Assembly: GCA_019118885.1 (NCBI GenBank)
Contig: DWYB01000054.1
Span: 1-36,979, forward strand
Source: Candidatus Mediterraneibacter surreyensis
GTDB lineage: Bacteria; Bacillota; Clostridia; Lachnospirales; Lachnospiraceae
Reading direction: 5' to 3'
Length of the DNA stretch: 36,979 bases
Under the pieces are notes generated by a model. That model worked only from the letters and a program-made list of their open reading frames with translations. It searched no databases and was not told where the DNA came from. Positions 17,826 to 26,810 of the stretch are shown piece by piece. Within the stretch, counting starts at the first letter, position 1. Every line of letters begins with the position of its first letter. A program made the position numbers and the translations under genes.

Positions 17826-19269
17826 TGGTCTCTCCTTTTCTTATCTGACGCAGGAGTCTGTATAACTTCTTTCTGGAAAAACAGACTGCCGCGATAATCA
17901 GCAGCAATACAAGATAGCGCACATTTCCCAGCCGGTACAGCGCCATAACCGCAAAAGACATCAGAAAAATCCCGGCAGATACCGCTGCCAAAAAACGTTC
18001 ATCCAGAATTCCGCCGGCGATATGATGTACTCTGCAGATCCGCCTCATCAGGAGATAGTGCAGCAAAGCCAGGAGCATGTAAGAAAATAAATTCACCCAT
18101 CCCGCCGCATAGTATCCAAACACCTGAATCCCCGCAAAATTCAGAACAATATTCACCGCAGAACACAAAACAGAGATCAGAGAAATCCCTCTGTTTTCTC
18201 CATAGTACATTTCCACGCTCGCGAACAGCATGTACAGGAATGAAAAAAACACACCGGCCGATACCGGCGCAATGATCCAGACTGCTTCCATATATTCTTC
18301 TGTCGCCATGATCCTTACAATATCCGGCGCCAGCAAACCTGCCAGCAGCGTAACCCCGCCGACTAATATGCATATCTGCGACGTCATACTCCTTATTTCC
18401 CGAACCTTTTTTTCTTTCAGTTTCTTATAAATCCAGGGATAGAGAGAGCCGTTGACAGAAGAAATCGCCAGCTGCACAATCGTCGCCGCCGAGTACGCAA
18501 CGCCATAGACGGCTGCTTTCCCACTTCCTTCAAAGTAATTGATCAGAATCCGGTCCGACTGTCCCATCACCATCTGGGAAATATAGTAAAAAATCAAAGG
18601 AAGATTAAATCCGAGGGCGAATTTCCAGTACTCTTTCTTATAAAAAGTCTTTCCTCTGACAAGAAGAACCACCGCGGACACCATACCGAACAAACTCTGA
18701 ACAATCACAAAACCGCCGATTCGGGCCTCCGCTTTGTAACTCGTATTGAGTACCGCCAGCACCGTGACGACAAGATTCAGTACTGTGCTGAGCACTGTGA
18801 CGATCACCGGTTTCCGGTATTCAAAATCAAACCGCTGTCTGTTTGTCCACAGCATCAGAGCCGGCTGAAACATCAGCTGTACAAACATCAAAAGCATGAG
18901 GCGGCGGTCCAGACCCGTGACGGGATCGATCCATCGGTTTACAAGATGATAAATTCCGAACATCACCGCGGTTAAACTCATGACCAGGCCCATCACCGAA
19001 GATGTGTAACCGTCTTTATCCTCTTCATACCGGATCAGACCATTGTTCAGGCCTTCGTATGGAATTTTCAGAGAAGTAAATAATACAAAAACCTCGAACC
19101 AGGCAAAATAGACATTGCAGATTCCATATTCCTCCGTTGTCAGAAGCCGGGTAAAGACAGGAACCGTCAGGAAAGATAAGCCTCTCTGCAGAAAATTGCA
19201 GAAAGTAAACCAGACAGAATTCCTGACTGCCGGAGACATTTTATTATATTGTTTTCTCAGATGATCCAT
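17815..19269 (-). CDS. Wzx-like polysaccharide flippase (block B)
   Basis: This is a protein of about 484 residues with 12 to 14 membrane segments. SVWFTFCNFLQRGLSFLTVP and VFTRLLTTEEYGICNVYFAW form the standard flippase N-terminus (polysaccharide biosynthesis/MOP superfamily). It differs from the block A and block C flippases in opening sequence and so likely handles another lipid-linked glycan. The ATG at 19269 is chosen for an AAGTGA-type SD 8 bases upstream; a GTG at 19281, touching the stop of the Stealth gene, is the longer alternative. The 3' end overlaps the acyltransferase gene by 11 bases, which implies coupled translation of exporter and acyltransferase. There is no Wzy gene in this block. 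Confidence 0.9.
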   Translation of the reverse strand: MDHLRKQYNKMSPAVRNSVWFTFCNFLQRGLSFLTVPVFTRLLTTEEYGICNVYFAWFEVFVLFTSLKIPYEGLNNGLIRYEEDKDGYTSSVMGLVMSLTAVMFGIYHLVNRWIDPVTGLDRRLMLLMFVQLMFQPALMLWTNRQRFDFEYRKPVIVTVLSTVLNLVVTVLAVLNTSYKAEARIGGFVIVQSLFGMVSAVVLLVRGKTFYKKEYWKFALGFNLPLIFYYISQMVMGQSDRILINYFEGSGKAAVYGVAYSAATIVQLAISSVNGSLYPWIYKKLKEKKVREIRSMTSQICILVGGVTLLAGLLAPDIVRIMATEEYMEAVWIIAPVSAGVFFSFLYMLFASVEMYYGENRGISLISVLCSAVNIVLNFAGIQVFGYYAAGWVNLFSYMLLALLHYLLMRRICRVHHIAGGILDERFLAAVSAGIFLMSFAVMALYRLGNVRYLVLLLIIAAVCFSRKKLYRLLRQIRKGETNEG

Positions 19270-19281
19270 TTGCCGATTCAC

Positions 19282-20283
19282 TTACCTTTTTTCGAACTCA
19301 GACATATCCGGAAAGATAGTCTCAAAACATTCCGACAACCGTTTTCTTACCACCTCAAAGTCAATATCCGTTTTGCTGTCATTGAGACATACCGCATGAT
19401 ATTTCTGCTTTTTCAGGCTTCTGCAGATCTCCTCCAGATCATCTTCCCACAGTTCAAAGTGATGTCCCCACCGGGCACTGCGGACTGCAAAATTTCCCTC
19501 ACAGATCTGCCAGCACTTAAACAGCCAATGAGTCACATCCGATTTGGACCGGAAACGATGGGCTCCGCATGCTTCCAACTTTTCCCCTTCCTGTCCCCAC
19601 ACCCGAAAAAAGGTTTCTTTTAAATAGGAAGAAGGGAGATGGGAATCCCGAAAGCATGAAAAATACTGAAAAGGAAGCAAAAGAAAATTTCTGATCAGGC
19701 CGCTTCCATATACCGGCGCAAAAAATTTTCCCATATTTTTCCGAAGCACTTTCTTCTTATTAAAATGTCTGTTGATTAATGCAAAATTATTGATCTGCAT
19801 GTGAGGCAGACAGTCTTCCGGCCCCGGAGTTGTCACGAGATCCATCACTGCCGAATCACACGGAAGACCTTTTCGAAAAAAATCCTCCGGTTTCACCGGA
19901 GCAGTCAGATACATATCATCATTGAACAGGACAAAATGTTCTCCCAGATCCGGGATCTGATGAAGCCATAGTTCAATGACATTGGAATTAAATGTAGGCA
20001 GGTATCTCTTTGGAATATATTCTTCATGTCTCACCAAACGCAATTTGGGATGCTCCCGGTTTATCCAGTTCGGTACCTGTCCATTTGTCACCAAGAATAC
20101 ACGGTTGACCCAGGGAGCATACCGTTCCACACCACGGAACCAGTATCTCAGCAGCCCCCATTCCCGGAAACGATTTTCATCCGTCCCATTATTGTCTTCC
20201 GGCGCTGAGAAATATTCTCTCTGCCGCTGCCATTCCGGATCGGAACCGTCCACCCACAGAATCACAAAATCAATCTTATCCAT
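19282..20283 (-). CDS. Stealth family sugar-phosphate transferase
   Basis: This 333-residue protein has the diagnostic Stealth conserved region 1 at the very start (DFVILWVDGSDPEW, residues 5-18). CR2 follows (LLRYWFRGVERYAPWVNRVF, then LVTNGQVPNWI, FNSNVIELWLHQIP and HFVLFNDDMYL). CR3-like sequence ends with PHMQINNFALINRHF. Stealth proteins (as in meningococcal CpsA/XcbA and human GlcNAc-1-phosphotransferase) transfer sugar-1-phosphate from a UDP-sugar, making phosphodiester-linked glycans. The ATG at 20283 shares its A with the TAA stop of the upstream GT4 gene (TAATG). In an operon with a flippase and two GT4 enzymes, it suggests that the block B glycan contains sugar phosphodiester links. 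Confidence 0.9.
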   Translation of the reverse strand: MDKIDFVILWVDGSDPEWQRQREYFSAPEDNNGTDENRFREWGLLRYWFRGVERYAPWVNRVFLVTNGQVPNWINREHPKLRLVRHEEYIPKRYLPTFNSNVIELWLHQIPDLGEHFVLFNDDMYLTAPVKPEDFFRKGLPCDSAVMDLVTTPGPEDCLPHMQINNFALINRHFNKKKVLRKNMGKFFAPVYGSGLIRNFLLLPFQYFSCFRDSHLPSSYLKETFFRVWGQEGEKLEACGAHRFRSKSDVTHWLFKCWQICEGNFAVRSARWGHHFELWEDDLEEICRSLKKQKYHAVCLNDSKTDIDFEVVRKRLSECFETIFPDMSEFEKR

Positions 20284-21503
20284 TATTTTCCCACATCCTC
20301 ATGGCAAGGTTTATATATTTCGATTATTTTTTCTCCATACTTCTCAATCGTGTCAAATTCCTTTGCTTCACAGAAAGAAGCGTATCTTTCCGGCGCGTCG
20401 CTGTTCCAGATCTTCCGGATCGTCTCTGCAAGAACTGTCTTATTTCCCGCGGGAAAAAGCCATCCCGTTTTTCCCGCTTCGATCAGTTCAGGAATCCCGC
20501 CCCGTCTCGCGCCAAGCACAGGTCTCCCATTTGCAATGCTTTCCATCACGGAAAGCGGGCAATTTTCATTACATTCTGACGGACAGACGGTAAATCTCGC
20601 CCCTCTGATGGCCTGATCCAATTCGTCTTCTCCGAGAAACCCGAGATTTTTCAGATTTCTTTCACGTCCGACCAATTCCGCAAGAGGACCGCTCCCTGCA
20701 AACGCAAAAGGGATATCTTTCAGTTCCCTGCATACATCCAGAAGCATCCGAATTCCTTTTTCTTCGGAATATCTCCCAAAATAAAGGATATATCCGCCCT
20801 TCTTCTTTTTCTTTTTTTCTATGGAACGCACAAAGTTCTGAAGATATACGGTTTTGGATGCCAGATCCGGATCTGTATCCAACATTCCTTTCATAAAAAG
20901 AGAAGGACAGATCACTGCGTCCATAGTTCTGTAAATTTTCCTGGATTTCCAGTAAAATGCTTCGGCGGTTCCCAGGCAGCTTCTGAGCAGAGAACCGTGA
21001 ATACATCTTGTCCTGACACAATTCATATATTTCCCGCCAAGACATTTCTCACAGGTCCGGTGGCGGAGAGGATCATACAGGTAATGGTTCGGGCATATCA
21101 GCTGCGAATCATGTGCGGTATAAATAATCCGCAGCGCCTTTTTTTGCCTGCGCCGATACTCCTGTGCCGCTACAAGGATGGACGGAGTCAGCTGATAATT
21201 GAAGTTATTAATATGAAAGATGTCTGGCTGGAACTCATCTAGAAGTATTCGGATCTTCTTTTTGGCATCTCCGGAATATATCACATTCCAGGGATTCACC
21301 ATATTGGTCATTATCCCTTTTCTGTGAAAATCCACCGGAGCAGTATAAATTCCTTTTTGGTTGCCTACCAGATTGTCTGCATGATACATTCCGAAATATT
21401 CTACCTGATGCCCCTGTTCTTGCAGATATTGTCCCAGTTTAAGCATATAGATCTCTGCCCCGCCAGCCGGATAGAGAAATTTATTTGTCATTAATATTTT
21501 CAA
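20283..21503 (-). CDS. GT4 family glycosyltransferase with Cys-rich insert
   Basis: This is a GT-B enzyme of about 406 residues. The N-terminal domain begins KILMTNKFLYPAGGAEIYML and includes FHINNFNYQLTPSIL. A Cys-rich insert (TCEKCLGGKYMNC, then CVRTRC) around residue 150 is common in this GT4 subgroup and may bind a metal. The C-terminal domain has YILYFGRYSEEKGIRMLLDV and the EX7E motif in CNENCPLSVMESIANGRPV. The start is uncertain. A TTG at 21503 has AAGGCGG about 8 bases upstream and gives the usual short N-terminus; the frame extends to a TTG at 21536 and an ATG lies at 21491. It ends in a TAATG overlap with the Stealth gene. The donor is unknown. Confidence 0.88.
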   Translation of the reverse strand: MKILMTNKFLYPAGGAEIYMLKLGQYLQEQGHQVEYFGMYHADNLVGNQKGIYTAPVDFHRKGIMTNMVNPWNVIYSGDAKKKIRILLDEFQPDIFHINNFNYQLTPSILVAAQEYRRRQKKALRIIYTAHDSQLICPNHYLYDPLRHRTCEKCLGGKYMNCVRTRCIHGSLLRSCLGTAEAFYWKSRKIYRTMDAVICPSLFMKGMLDTDPDLASKTVYLQNFVRSIEKKKKKKGGYILYFGRYSEEKGIRMLLDVCRELKDIPFAFAGSGPLAELVGRERNLKNLGFLGEDELDQAIRGARFTVCPSECNENCPLSVMESIANGRPVLGARRGGIPELIEAGKTGWLFPAGNKTVLAETIRKIWNSDAPERYASFCEAKEFDTIEKYGEKIIEIYKPCHEDVGK

Positions 21504-21542
21504 TTTGTTTTCCGCCTTACACTCTCTGATTTCCAATGACTT

Positions 21543-22652
21543 TTAACGGTATAATTCCAGTGTCTTATCCGTAATGGTTTCCCAGTCATATTTTTCATGG
21601 GAGAGACCTTTCATCTTTCTTCTGGTAATCTCTACAGCCTCCGGATGATCACACAAATACTGCAGATTCTGTCTCAGGTCTTCTTCATCACGTTTTTTAA
21701 ACAAAACTCCATTTCCTTCCATCACTTCCATGCATTCCGGAATATCGGAACACAAACAGGCACTGCCATAACTCATGGCTTCCAGAAGACTGATCGGCAT
21801 TCCTTCAATTTCCGATGGAAGACAGTAAAAATAGCAGTTGGAATATAATTCTTCCAATTCTTCTTTCTGAACAAAATCCGTAAAAAGAATTCTCGTATCC
21901 GCCTGTGCCATTCTCTGCAGCATTCTGTAAAAGTTTCGGGTATCTGATATACCGCCCGCGATTACAAGTTTCTTTTCTGTAGCAGTTTTTAAAAATGCAG
22001 AGATAAGCATTTCCAGTCCTTTTTCCGGTACAATTCTTCCCACAAAAAGAATATATCCGTCCCTTTGAAGCCCCCACTTTTTTCGTATTTTTCCTGCTTC
22101 TCTCAAAACAGGGTGGTCCATACCATTCGGTATAATAACGGTTTCCCGGTGGTATGTTTTGCAAAAATACTCCTGCATTGCTCTGCTGAGCACTATAATC
22201 CTGTCCGCAGAGCCAACAGCAATTCTTTCCCCCAGTTTCAGATAGCCCGAAGCAAAACTCCCCCACTTTCTGCGCTGCCAATCCAGGCCGTGAATTGTCA
22301 CTACCGTCCGGATTCCAATCAAATGCGGAAGGAAAGACAAGACCGCAGAGCCTTCTGCATGGTAGTGAATGCAATCATATTTTTCAGGAACCGCGCGTAT
22401 CGTGGCCATGATAGAGCCCAAAGCTGCTGAAACCCCCCTGATATCTGGAACTGATATTTCACAGATATGAACACCCTTAAAATTCTTATATTTCACTTTT
22501 CTCTCTGCTGCCCTCAGTCCTCTGCGGCAACAGTTATACAGCGTCACTTCATGTCCACGTGCAGCCATCCTCACGGCAAGCGCTTCTACAGCAACTTCAA
22601 TCCCGCCGACTCTTGACGGCACCTCTTTTTGGCCGATCATTGCGATCTTCAA
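21543..22652 (-). CDS. GT4 family glycosyltransferase (first gene of block B)
   Basis: This 369-residue GT-B enzyme starts KIAMIGQKEVPSRVGGIEVA, an opening typical of the rhamnosyl/galactosyl GT4 subgroup. VVTIHGLDWQRRKWGSFA lies in the acceptor domain. YILFVGRIVPEKGLEMLISA starts the donor domain, and the EX7E motif is in SEIEGMPISLLEAMSYG. The start appears to be a TTG at 22652, with AGGAAAGG upstream; an ATG at 22640 would remove four residues. A strong promoter lies about 55 bases upstream, so this gene heads the block B transcript. In many loci this family adds the second sugar to the lipid-linked primer, but the sugar here is unknown. Confidence 0.9.
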   Translation of the reverse strand: MKIAMIGQKEVPSRVGGIEVAVEALAVRMAARGHEVTLYNCCRRGLRAAERKVKYKNFKGVHICEISVPDIRGVSAALGSIMATIRAVPEKYDCIHYHAEGSAVLSFLPHLIGIRTVVTIHGLDWQRRKWGSFASGYLKLGERIAVGSADRIIVLSRAMQEYFCKTYHRETVIIPNGMDHPVLREAGKIRKKWGLQRDGYILFVGRIVPEKGLEMLISAFLKTATEKKLVIAGGISDTRNFYRMLQRMAQADTRILFTDFVQKEELEELYSNCYFYCLPSEIEGMPISLLEAMSYGSACLCSDIPECMEVMEGNGVLFKKRDEEDLRQNLQYLCDHPEAVEITRRKMKGLSHEKYDWETITDKTLELYR

Positions 22653-22706
22653 TCTCTCATTACCTTTCCTTACTCGATATCTGTCATACCGTCTTGCATG
22701 ATTGAC

Positions 22707-22735
22707 ATTATAGAATAAAACGCCAAAATATACAA
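22707..22735 (-). promoter_or_regulatory. Strong sigma-A promoter for block B
   Basis: The minus strand reads TTGTAT (22735-22730), a 17-base spacer, then a consensus TATAAT (22712-22707). Transcription would start near 22700 and give a leader of about 48 bases before the GT4 start at 22652. It lies just downstream of the terminator of the preceding gene, marking the boundary between two transcription units. Confidence 0.75.
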
Positions 22736-22811
22736 TAGCGAGCTCTCAAAACAGTGGTCAGTCGGTAATCATTCCTAACGGTCCAGACGGCAGAACCCCA
22801 CAAAATCAGGA

Positions 22812-22848
22812 CAAAAAACAGAGGCACAATTTTCATTGCACCTCCGTT
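22812..22848 (-). terminator. Intrinsic terminator after the AMP-binding gene
   Basis: The stem 22821-22830 / 22835-22844 pairs GAGGTGCAAT with ATTGTGCCTC (10 pairs, two of them G-U) around a 4-base GAAA loop. On the minus strand it is followed by a run of six T (22817-22812). The A-rich stretch on the other side is short, so it is best read as a one-way terminator. Confidence 0.8.
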
Positions 22849-22899
22849 TTCCGGCACACTACATTTTTTTCACTTTCCGTGTATCCCGTCAGCCGCTGA

Positions 22900-24669
22900 T
22901 TATGCTCTTGCTTCCTGCTGTGTCTTTTTATTATAAGACTGCTGAAATCTCTTTGTCAAAAGTTCCTTTGTCAAACCAATACGGTTCGTCTTAAAGTGGA
23001 AGAACGGACGCTCATCAATCTCAATGATCTCTATCGGCTGCATATAGTCGTCCAGGCAATCCCTTACTTTTCCTTCGATATCTTTCACTGTGTAACCATC
23101 TTTCAGAACTACGTACAGATACGGGAGGAAACATCCGGTATGCTCTCCGTCTGGAACCAGTACAAAAAATTCATCATCGATGCCTTCAATATTGGCATCA
23201 GCAACAACGTTCTCCATCGGTAAAGTCGCCAAATCTCCGCCACCATAGCGAGGCGCTTTTCCTCTTGTCTGAACATAAATAACGCCGTCTTCATTCATAT
23301 ATCCTATATCACCAGTATGAAGCCATGTTCTTCCATCTGCATGTACCTGCAAAGCCTTCGCTGTCGCTTCTGGATTATCATATCCAAGCATCAATCCAGG
23401 ACCACTGATGCAGACCTCCCCCATCTGATTATATGTAAGTTCATTCTGCGTATCCGGCTCAAAAATGCTGATCACATTATAAAGCAACGGAACACCCACA
23501 TTCCCGTTGCCCATCGGATGTGGAGTCATAGGAAGAGTCACATTGGAACCTGCCTCGCTGTTTCCGTAGCCGGTTGTAAAGCGTATATTACAATTGTGGT
23601 CTTTCAAGAACTTCTGCGCTCTCAGCATCTGATTATTGTTGTAGGATTCCGAGCCTGCACCTGCCGCCGTCAGATGGGACATATCATAATCATTCGGAAT
23701 ACGTCCATTACGCATAACAGTCTCAATAAACATAGGGATCAACGGCCAGGAATTCGGACGGTAACGCATCATTTCAAGATCAACGTCCTCCACCGCACAA
23801 TACGGATCCAGCATCAAAAGCTTATTGGATGACAACGGCATAAGTGTCATGGAAACTACTACAGCAACCAAGCACGGCGGAAGAGCCGTTACAAGCCACG
23901 TCGGACGATATCCCTCTCCGCCCGCATAGAAATTCATCTGAGCGACAACAGCAATCATCGTGTATGCCGAGTGGATCACCTGCTTGGACGGGCCAGTAGA
24001 ACCGCTGGTATAAGCACGGAACAGCGGCCGGTTAATATCTGTGGGCGCATCGACCTCACCTGTATAATCTTTTCCAAGCGCCAGGAATTCATCCCAGGTC
24101 ATCGTCTTGGATCCATGGGCTCTCTCTTCCGGATACTTCCTGTCAAGATTTTCTCTCACATAGTCTGGCATATTCTCACGGTTACAGGAATAACACGCAT
24201 CCAGAAGAACTACTTTTTCAACGTCTGTGTCAGATAAAAATCTTCCCAATTCTGTCTGAGACATATAATCCTGTGCAATCATCGCTTTTGCACCTGAATC
24301 ACTTACCGCTTCCACGTTCTCTCTCAATGTATTGTCACGGCAGAGTAATGATGCACCAATCTGCTCTGCTCCCAAAAGGATATAGAAAAACTCTGGCACA
24401 AGAGAAAGAAAAACCGGAATCTGATCACCTTTTTTAAATCCCAACGCCTTTAAAGAACGCGCCACTGCTTCTGACTGTTCAAAAACGGTCTTCCAGGAAA
24501 TTTCTGTTCCATAAAATTCCATAGCCGCAACATCTTCTCCGGGACAATTTCTCTTAAGATACTCTTTAACGGTACATTGAGGAATTTGAATCTTTCTCAG
24601 TGGCTCCGGATAATATTTCATCCATGGGCGATCAACGCTTGGTTTCCCTGTCATGCTTGTATTACTCAT
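22900..24669 (-). CDS. AMP-binding (ANL superfamily) protein with altered A10 motif
   Basis: This is a 589-residue acyl-CoA-synthetase-like protein. The P-loop is TSGSTGPSK at 221-229, YGNSEAG is A5, and WLHTGDIGYMNEDGVIYVQT is A7. The hinge/A8 region reads RGKAPRYGGGDLATLPMENV instead of the usual GRxxDxIxxxGxxIxPxE. The expected A10 G-K-I/L near the C-terminus reads FKTNRIGLTKEL, so Arg563 seems to replace the catalytic Lys. Adenylation may therefore be weak, or the protein may use a preformed adenylate or thioester chemistry only. The ATG at 24669 has AGGAG upstream at a rather long 11 bases. It has its own terminator and lies 155 bases after an XRE-type regulator on the same strand. The substrate is unknown, and a glycan link is not shown. 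Confidence 0.82.
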   Translation of the reverse strand: MSNTSMTGKPSVDRPWMKYYPEPLRKIQIPQCTVKEYLKRNCPGEDVAAMEFYGTEISWKTVFEQSEAVARSLKALGFKKGDQIPVFLSLVPEFFYILLGAEQIGASLLCRDNTLRENVEAVSDSGAKAMIAQDYMSQTELGRFLSDTDVEKVVLLDACYSCNRENMPDYVRENLDRKYPEERAHGSKTMTWDEFLALGKDYTGEVDAPTDINRPLFRAYTSGSTGPSKQVIHSAYTMIAVVAQMNFYAGGEGYRPTWLVTALPPCLVAVVVSMTLMPLSSNKLLMLDPYCAVEDVDLEMMRYRPNSWPLIPMFIETVMRNGRIPNDYDMSHLTAAGAGSESYNNNQMLRAQKFLKDHNCNIRFTTGYGNSEAGSNVTLPMTPHPMGNGNVGVPLLYNVISIFEPDTQNELTYNQMGEVCISGPGLMLGYDNPEATAKALQVHADGRTWLHTGDIGYMNEDGVIYVQTRGKAPRYGGGDLATLPMENVVADANIEGIDDEFFVLVPDGEHTGCFLPYLYVVLKDGYTVKDIEGKVRDCLDDYMQPIEIIEIDERPFFHFKTNRIGLTKELLTKRFQQSYNKKTQQEARA

Positions 24670-24779
24670 TATTCTTTCTTCTCCTTTTTCCGTTTCTTTT
24701 TTTCCGCCTAACTTTTCGGGACCTGATTATCATATCACACAATTTTTGGAACCCCCACAGAATAATTATGAATAAAAAT

Positions 24780-24818
24780 GAAAAAAAACATTACGTTGAG
24801 AATTTTGATGAATTCTCA
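24780..24818 (-). terminator. Possible terminator after the XRE-type regulator gene
   Basis: A perfect 8-bp stem TGAGAATT / AATTCTCA with a 6-base loop (24797-24818) is followed on the minus strand by ACGTAATG and then a run of eight T (24787-24780). The 8-base gap before the T-run weakens the call. The hairpin starts just 7 bases after the stop codon. Confidence 0.45.
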
Positions 24819-24824
24819 CTCATA

Positions 24825-26294
24825 TCAGAGCTTATCGTTCTCCACAATACCATTCAATACATGTTCTACATTGGCGATGATCTCCATTTTGTCAGTGATC
24901 AGCTTCTCGTTGTTCTCCCAGCATAACTCAAACATTCTTTCAAATGCCTCTTTCATATCCATACGGTTGATCACAAACATATTATTGTATTCACCACTCA
25001 GGCGCAGATGTGAAACCGTATCGTTGAGAAAAATGCACTGACCGGTACAGTACTCGATATCCGAGATCAGTCTTCCAGAAACCATCCGGATTTCTATCTC
25101 TTTACGGTTTCTGCACAATTCCAAAAAATACTGTATGCACGATGTAACCTGACTCTTTGTCAGGCGAACTTTATAGTTATAAAAGTCAATGTTATTATCC
25201 ACCACAAGATCATAGATCGCGGTTCGGTATATTAGAATCCTGATATATGATCCCTCTATGATCTTTTTGGTCATTCGGTGAATTTTTCTCAGTTCAGGAA
25301 TATTCAAGATGCCTTCGTCAGCCTTTTCTCTCAACTCCTCAACAATCTCATTAAAAATATTTTCCGGCAGAAAATGCTCAGTAAAATGTCCGATTACCCA
25401 CTTCTGTTTCAAAGCAAGCATCGCATGAACATACATGTGATTTTCAAGTATCTCCCGCATGGTAACTCTGCGGAACAGCAAATGATCTCGGTTACAAAAT
25501 CCCATCAGATTGCGATACAACGCATGACAAATATCTGCATCCTCGCTGACAACCACCGAAATGCACCGGTCCTCACTCACCAGAAACCCAGACATTGCAT
25601 AATCGTCTTTCACCACAAAAATACTTCTACCCGCCGCCTGAGAGCATTCATATAACCGCAAATCAATACAACTGTTTCTCTCCAGCATATTTACCAGATA
25701 GATAACATCATATACGTAGTGCAGCCGATTCGGCTGCATATTGACTAAAACAGAATAATGTACTTCCTGATACCATTTCCCCGTGGGTACATGTTTGTTT
25801 TTATCTTCGGCGATCTGCAACTGATACTCCCTCTCCATCGAGAAAATGTCCATGCACGCCACTATATCAAGGCCACTGACACGGCGCAAAACAGGATGAT
25901 GCATCCTGGATATGTACTGTGAAAGCTTCAATTCCGGAAAAAAGAGCGTTTTGGGAACGATCTCCACTCCCGAACTGTCCTGAAACTCTCTGACATAAAA
26001 ATATTCCGCTTCCAGATGGTCCAGAATTGCCTGCTTCAATTCTTCGCAGGTAACTACCTGATAATCTGCCTGCAATCTTTTTTGGGCGTCTTCTCCGCAT
26101 CCGTTTACTACGCATTCACTGATACCCTTTAAAATCTTTTTTTCATTTTTTTCCGAGGGAATCATCTGACCGCTTGTCCACTTACTAATATAAGAAACAT
26201 CATACTGCAGTTCCTGAGCAAGTGTATAGTTTTTGACATCTGCCACCGACATTAAGTGTTTCAGCAGTTTACTGAATCTGTTTTTCTCTGCCAT
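24825..26294 (-). CDS. XRE-type helix-turn-helix regulator with a large C-terminal sensory region
   Basis: This is a 489-residue protein. The N-terminal 60 residues form a helix-turn-helix (NYTLAQELQYDVSYISKWTS, then GQMIPS), typical of XRE-like regulators. The remaining 420 or so residues are mixed alpha/beta without membrane segments or a motif that I can name. The region about 120-330 may be a ligand- or effector-binding domain. The ATG at 26294 has AGGAG 12 bases upstream. The gene lies upstream of and codirectional with the AMP-binding gene, so it is the likely regulator of that gene, of itself, or of block C. Repeated AAAAAGTGAA sites in its own leader are candidate operators. The target is inference. 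Confidence 0.75.
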   Translation of the reverse strand: MAEKNRFSKLLKHLMSVADVKNYTLAQELQYDVSYISKWTSGQMIPSEKNEKKILKGISECVVNGCGEDAQKRLQADYQVVTCEELKQAILDHLEAEYFYVREFQDSSGVEIVPKTLFFPELKLSQYISRMHHPVLRRVSGLDIVACMDIFSMEREYQLQIAEDKNKHVPTGKWYQEVHYSVLVNMQPNRLHYVYDVIYLVNMLERNSCIDLRLYECSQAAGRSIFVVKDDYAMSGFLVSEDRCISVVVSEDADICHALYRNLMGFCNRDHLLFRRVTMREILENHMYVHAMLALKQKWVIGHFTEHFLPENIFNEIVEELREKADEGILNIPELRKIHRMTKKIIEGSYIRILIYRTAIYDLVVDNNIDFYNYKVRLTKSQVTSCIQYFLELCRNRKEIEIRMVSGRLISDIEYCTGQCIFLNDTVSHLRLSGEYNNMFVINRMDMKEAFERMFELCWENNEKLITDKMEIIANVEHVLNGIVENDKL

Positions 26295-26353
26295 ACCGTT
26301 ATTTCTCTCCTAATCGCACGTTCTTTACTTTCAGGCATTTTTCATCGACAAAT

Positions 26354-26395
26354 TTCACTTTTTTTATTTTTTTGTCTTTCAAATTCACTTTTTGG
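26354..26395 (-). repeat. Direct repeats AAAAAGTGAA in the XRE-gene leader
   Basis: Two copies of (A)AAAAAGTGAA(A)TTTG occur on the minus strand, with cores at 26354-26363 and 26384-26393, exactly 30 bp apart (about three helical turns). An inverted relative (CCACTTTTTTTCATTTTTC on the minus strand) lies near 26424-26443, and another AAAAAGTGAATT copy at 26809-26819. The helical phasing ahead of a DNA-binding regulator gene suggests operators, but poly-A bias could also produce this. Confidence 0.4.
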
Positions 26396-26486
26396 TACTA
26401 TTCATGCGAGCTTCTTCCTTGGCAGAAAAATGAAAAAAAGTGGAGCAGCCCTAAATCATGAACAATATCAACTTCAACTTTTTTTC

Positions 26487-26515
26487 ATTATATACCAATT
26501 AGGCTTTTATGAAAA
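26487..26515 (-). promoter_or_regulatory. Likely promoter for the XRE-type regulator
   Basis: A consensus TATAAT at 26492-26487 is preceded by a 17-base spacer and a weak TTTTCA -35 (26515-26510) on the minus strand. This predicts a leader of about 185 bases containing the AAAAAGTGAA repeats, which is unusually long for a regulator gene. A promoter closer to the ATG cannot be excluded. Confidence 0.45.
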
Positions 26516-26810
26516 GCAATGTCATAAATTGTTCATAAAAAATGCCGTCCACATCTTTGTCCACACAAAAGCAATTTTTTGCTTCGCACTTTTCTTGAAT
26601 GCTTTTATCAAAATTTCTGACAAATCAAAGACTACAGCGTCACTCTGGAAAGCAGACAGACTCTGGAAACCTCAAAACTATCCAAAAAGGTATGCCCCAC
26701 ACCGAACATTCAAATAACGCTTAGAAATTGAACGATTTCATTCATCTCATATAATCAATACCATGTTCCAAGCCAATGTATCATGTTCCACTAAAATTCT
26801 AGATCTTAAT

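Noticed and set aside
26560-26585. AAGCAA/TTGCTT hairpin as a terminator for block C
   Set aside because: The stem is only 6 bp and AT-rich, with a mixed T-run; it is too weak to call.
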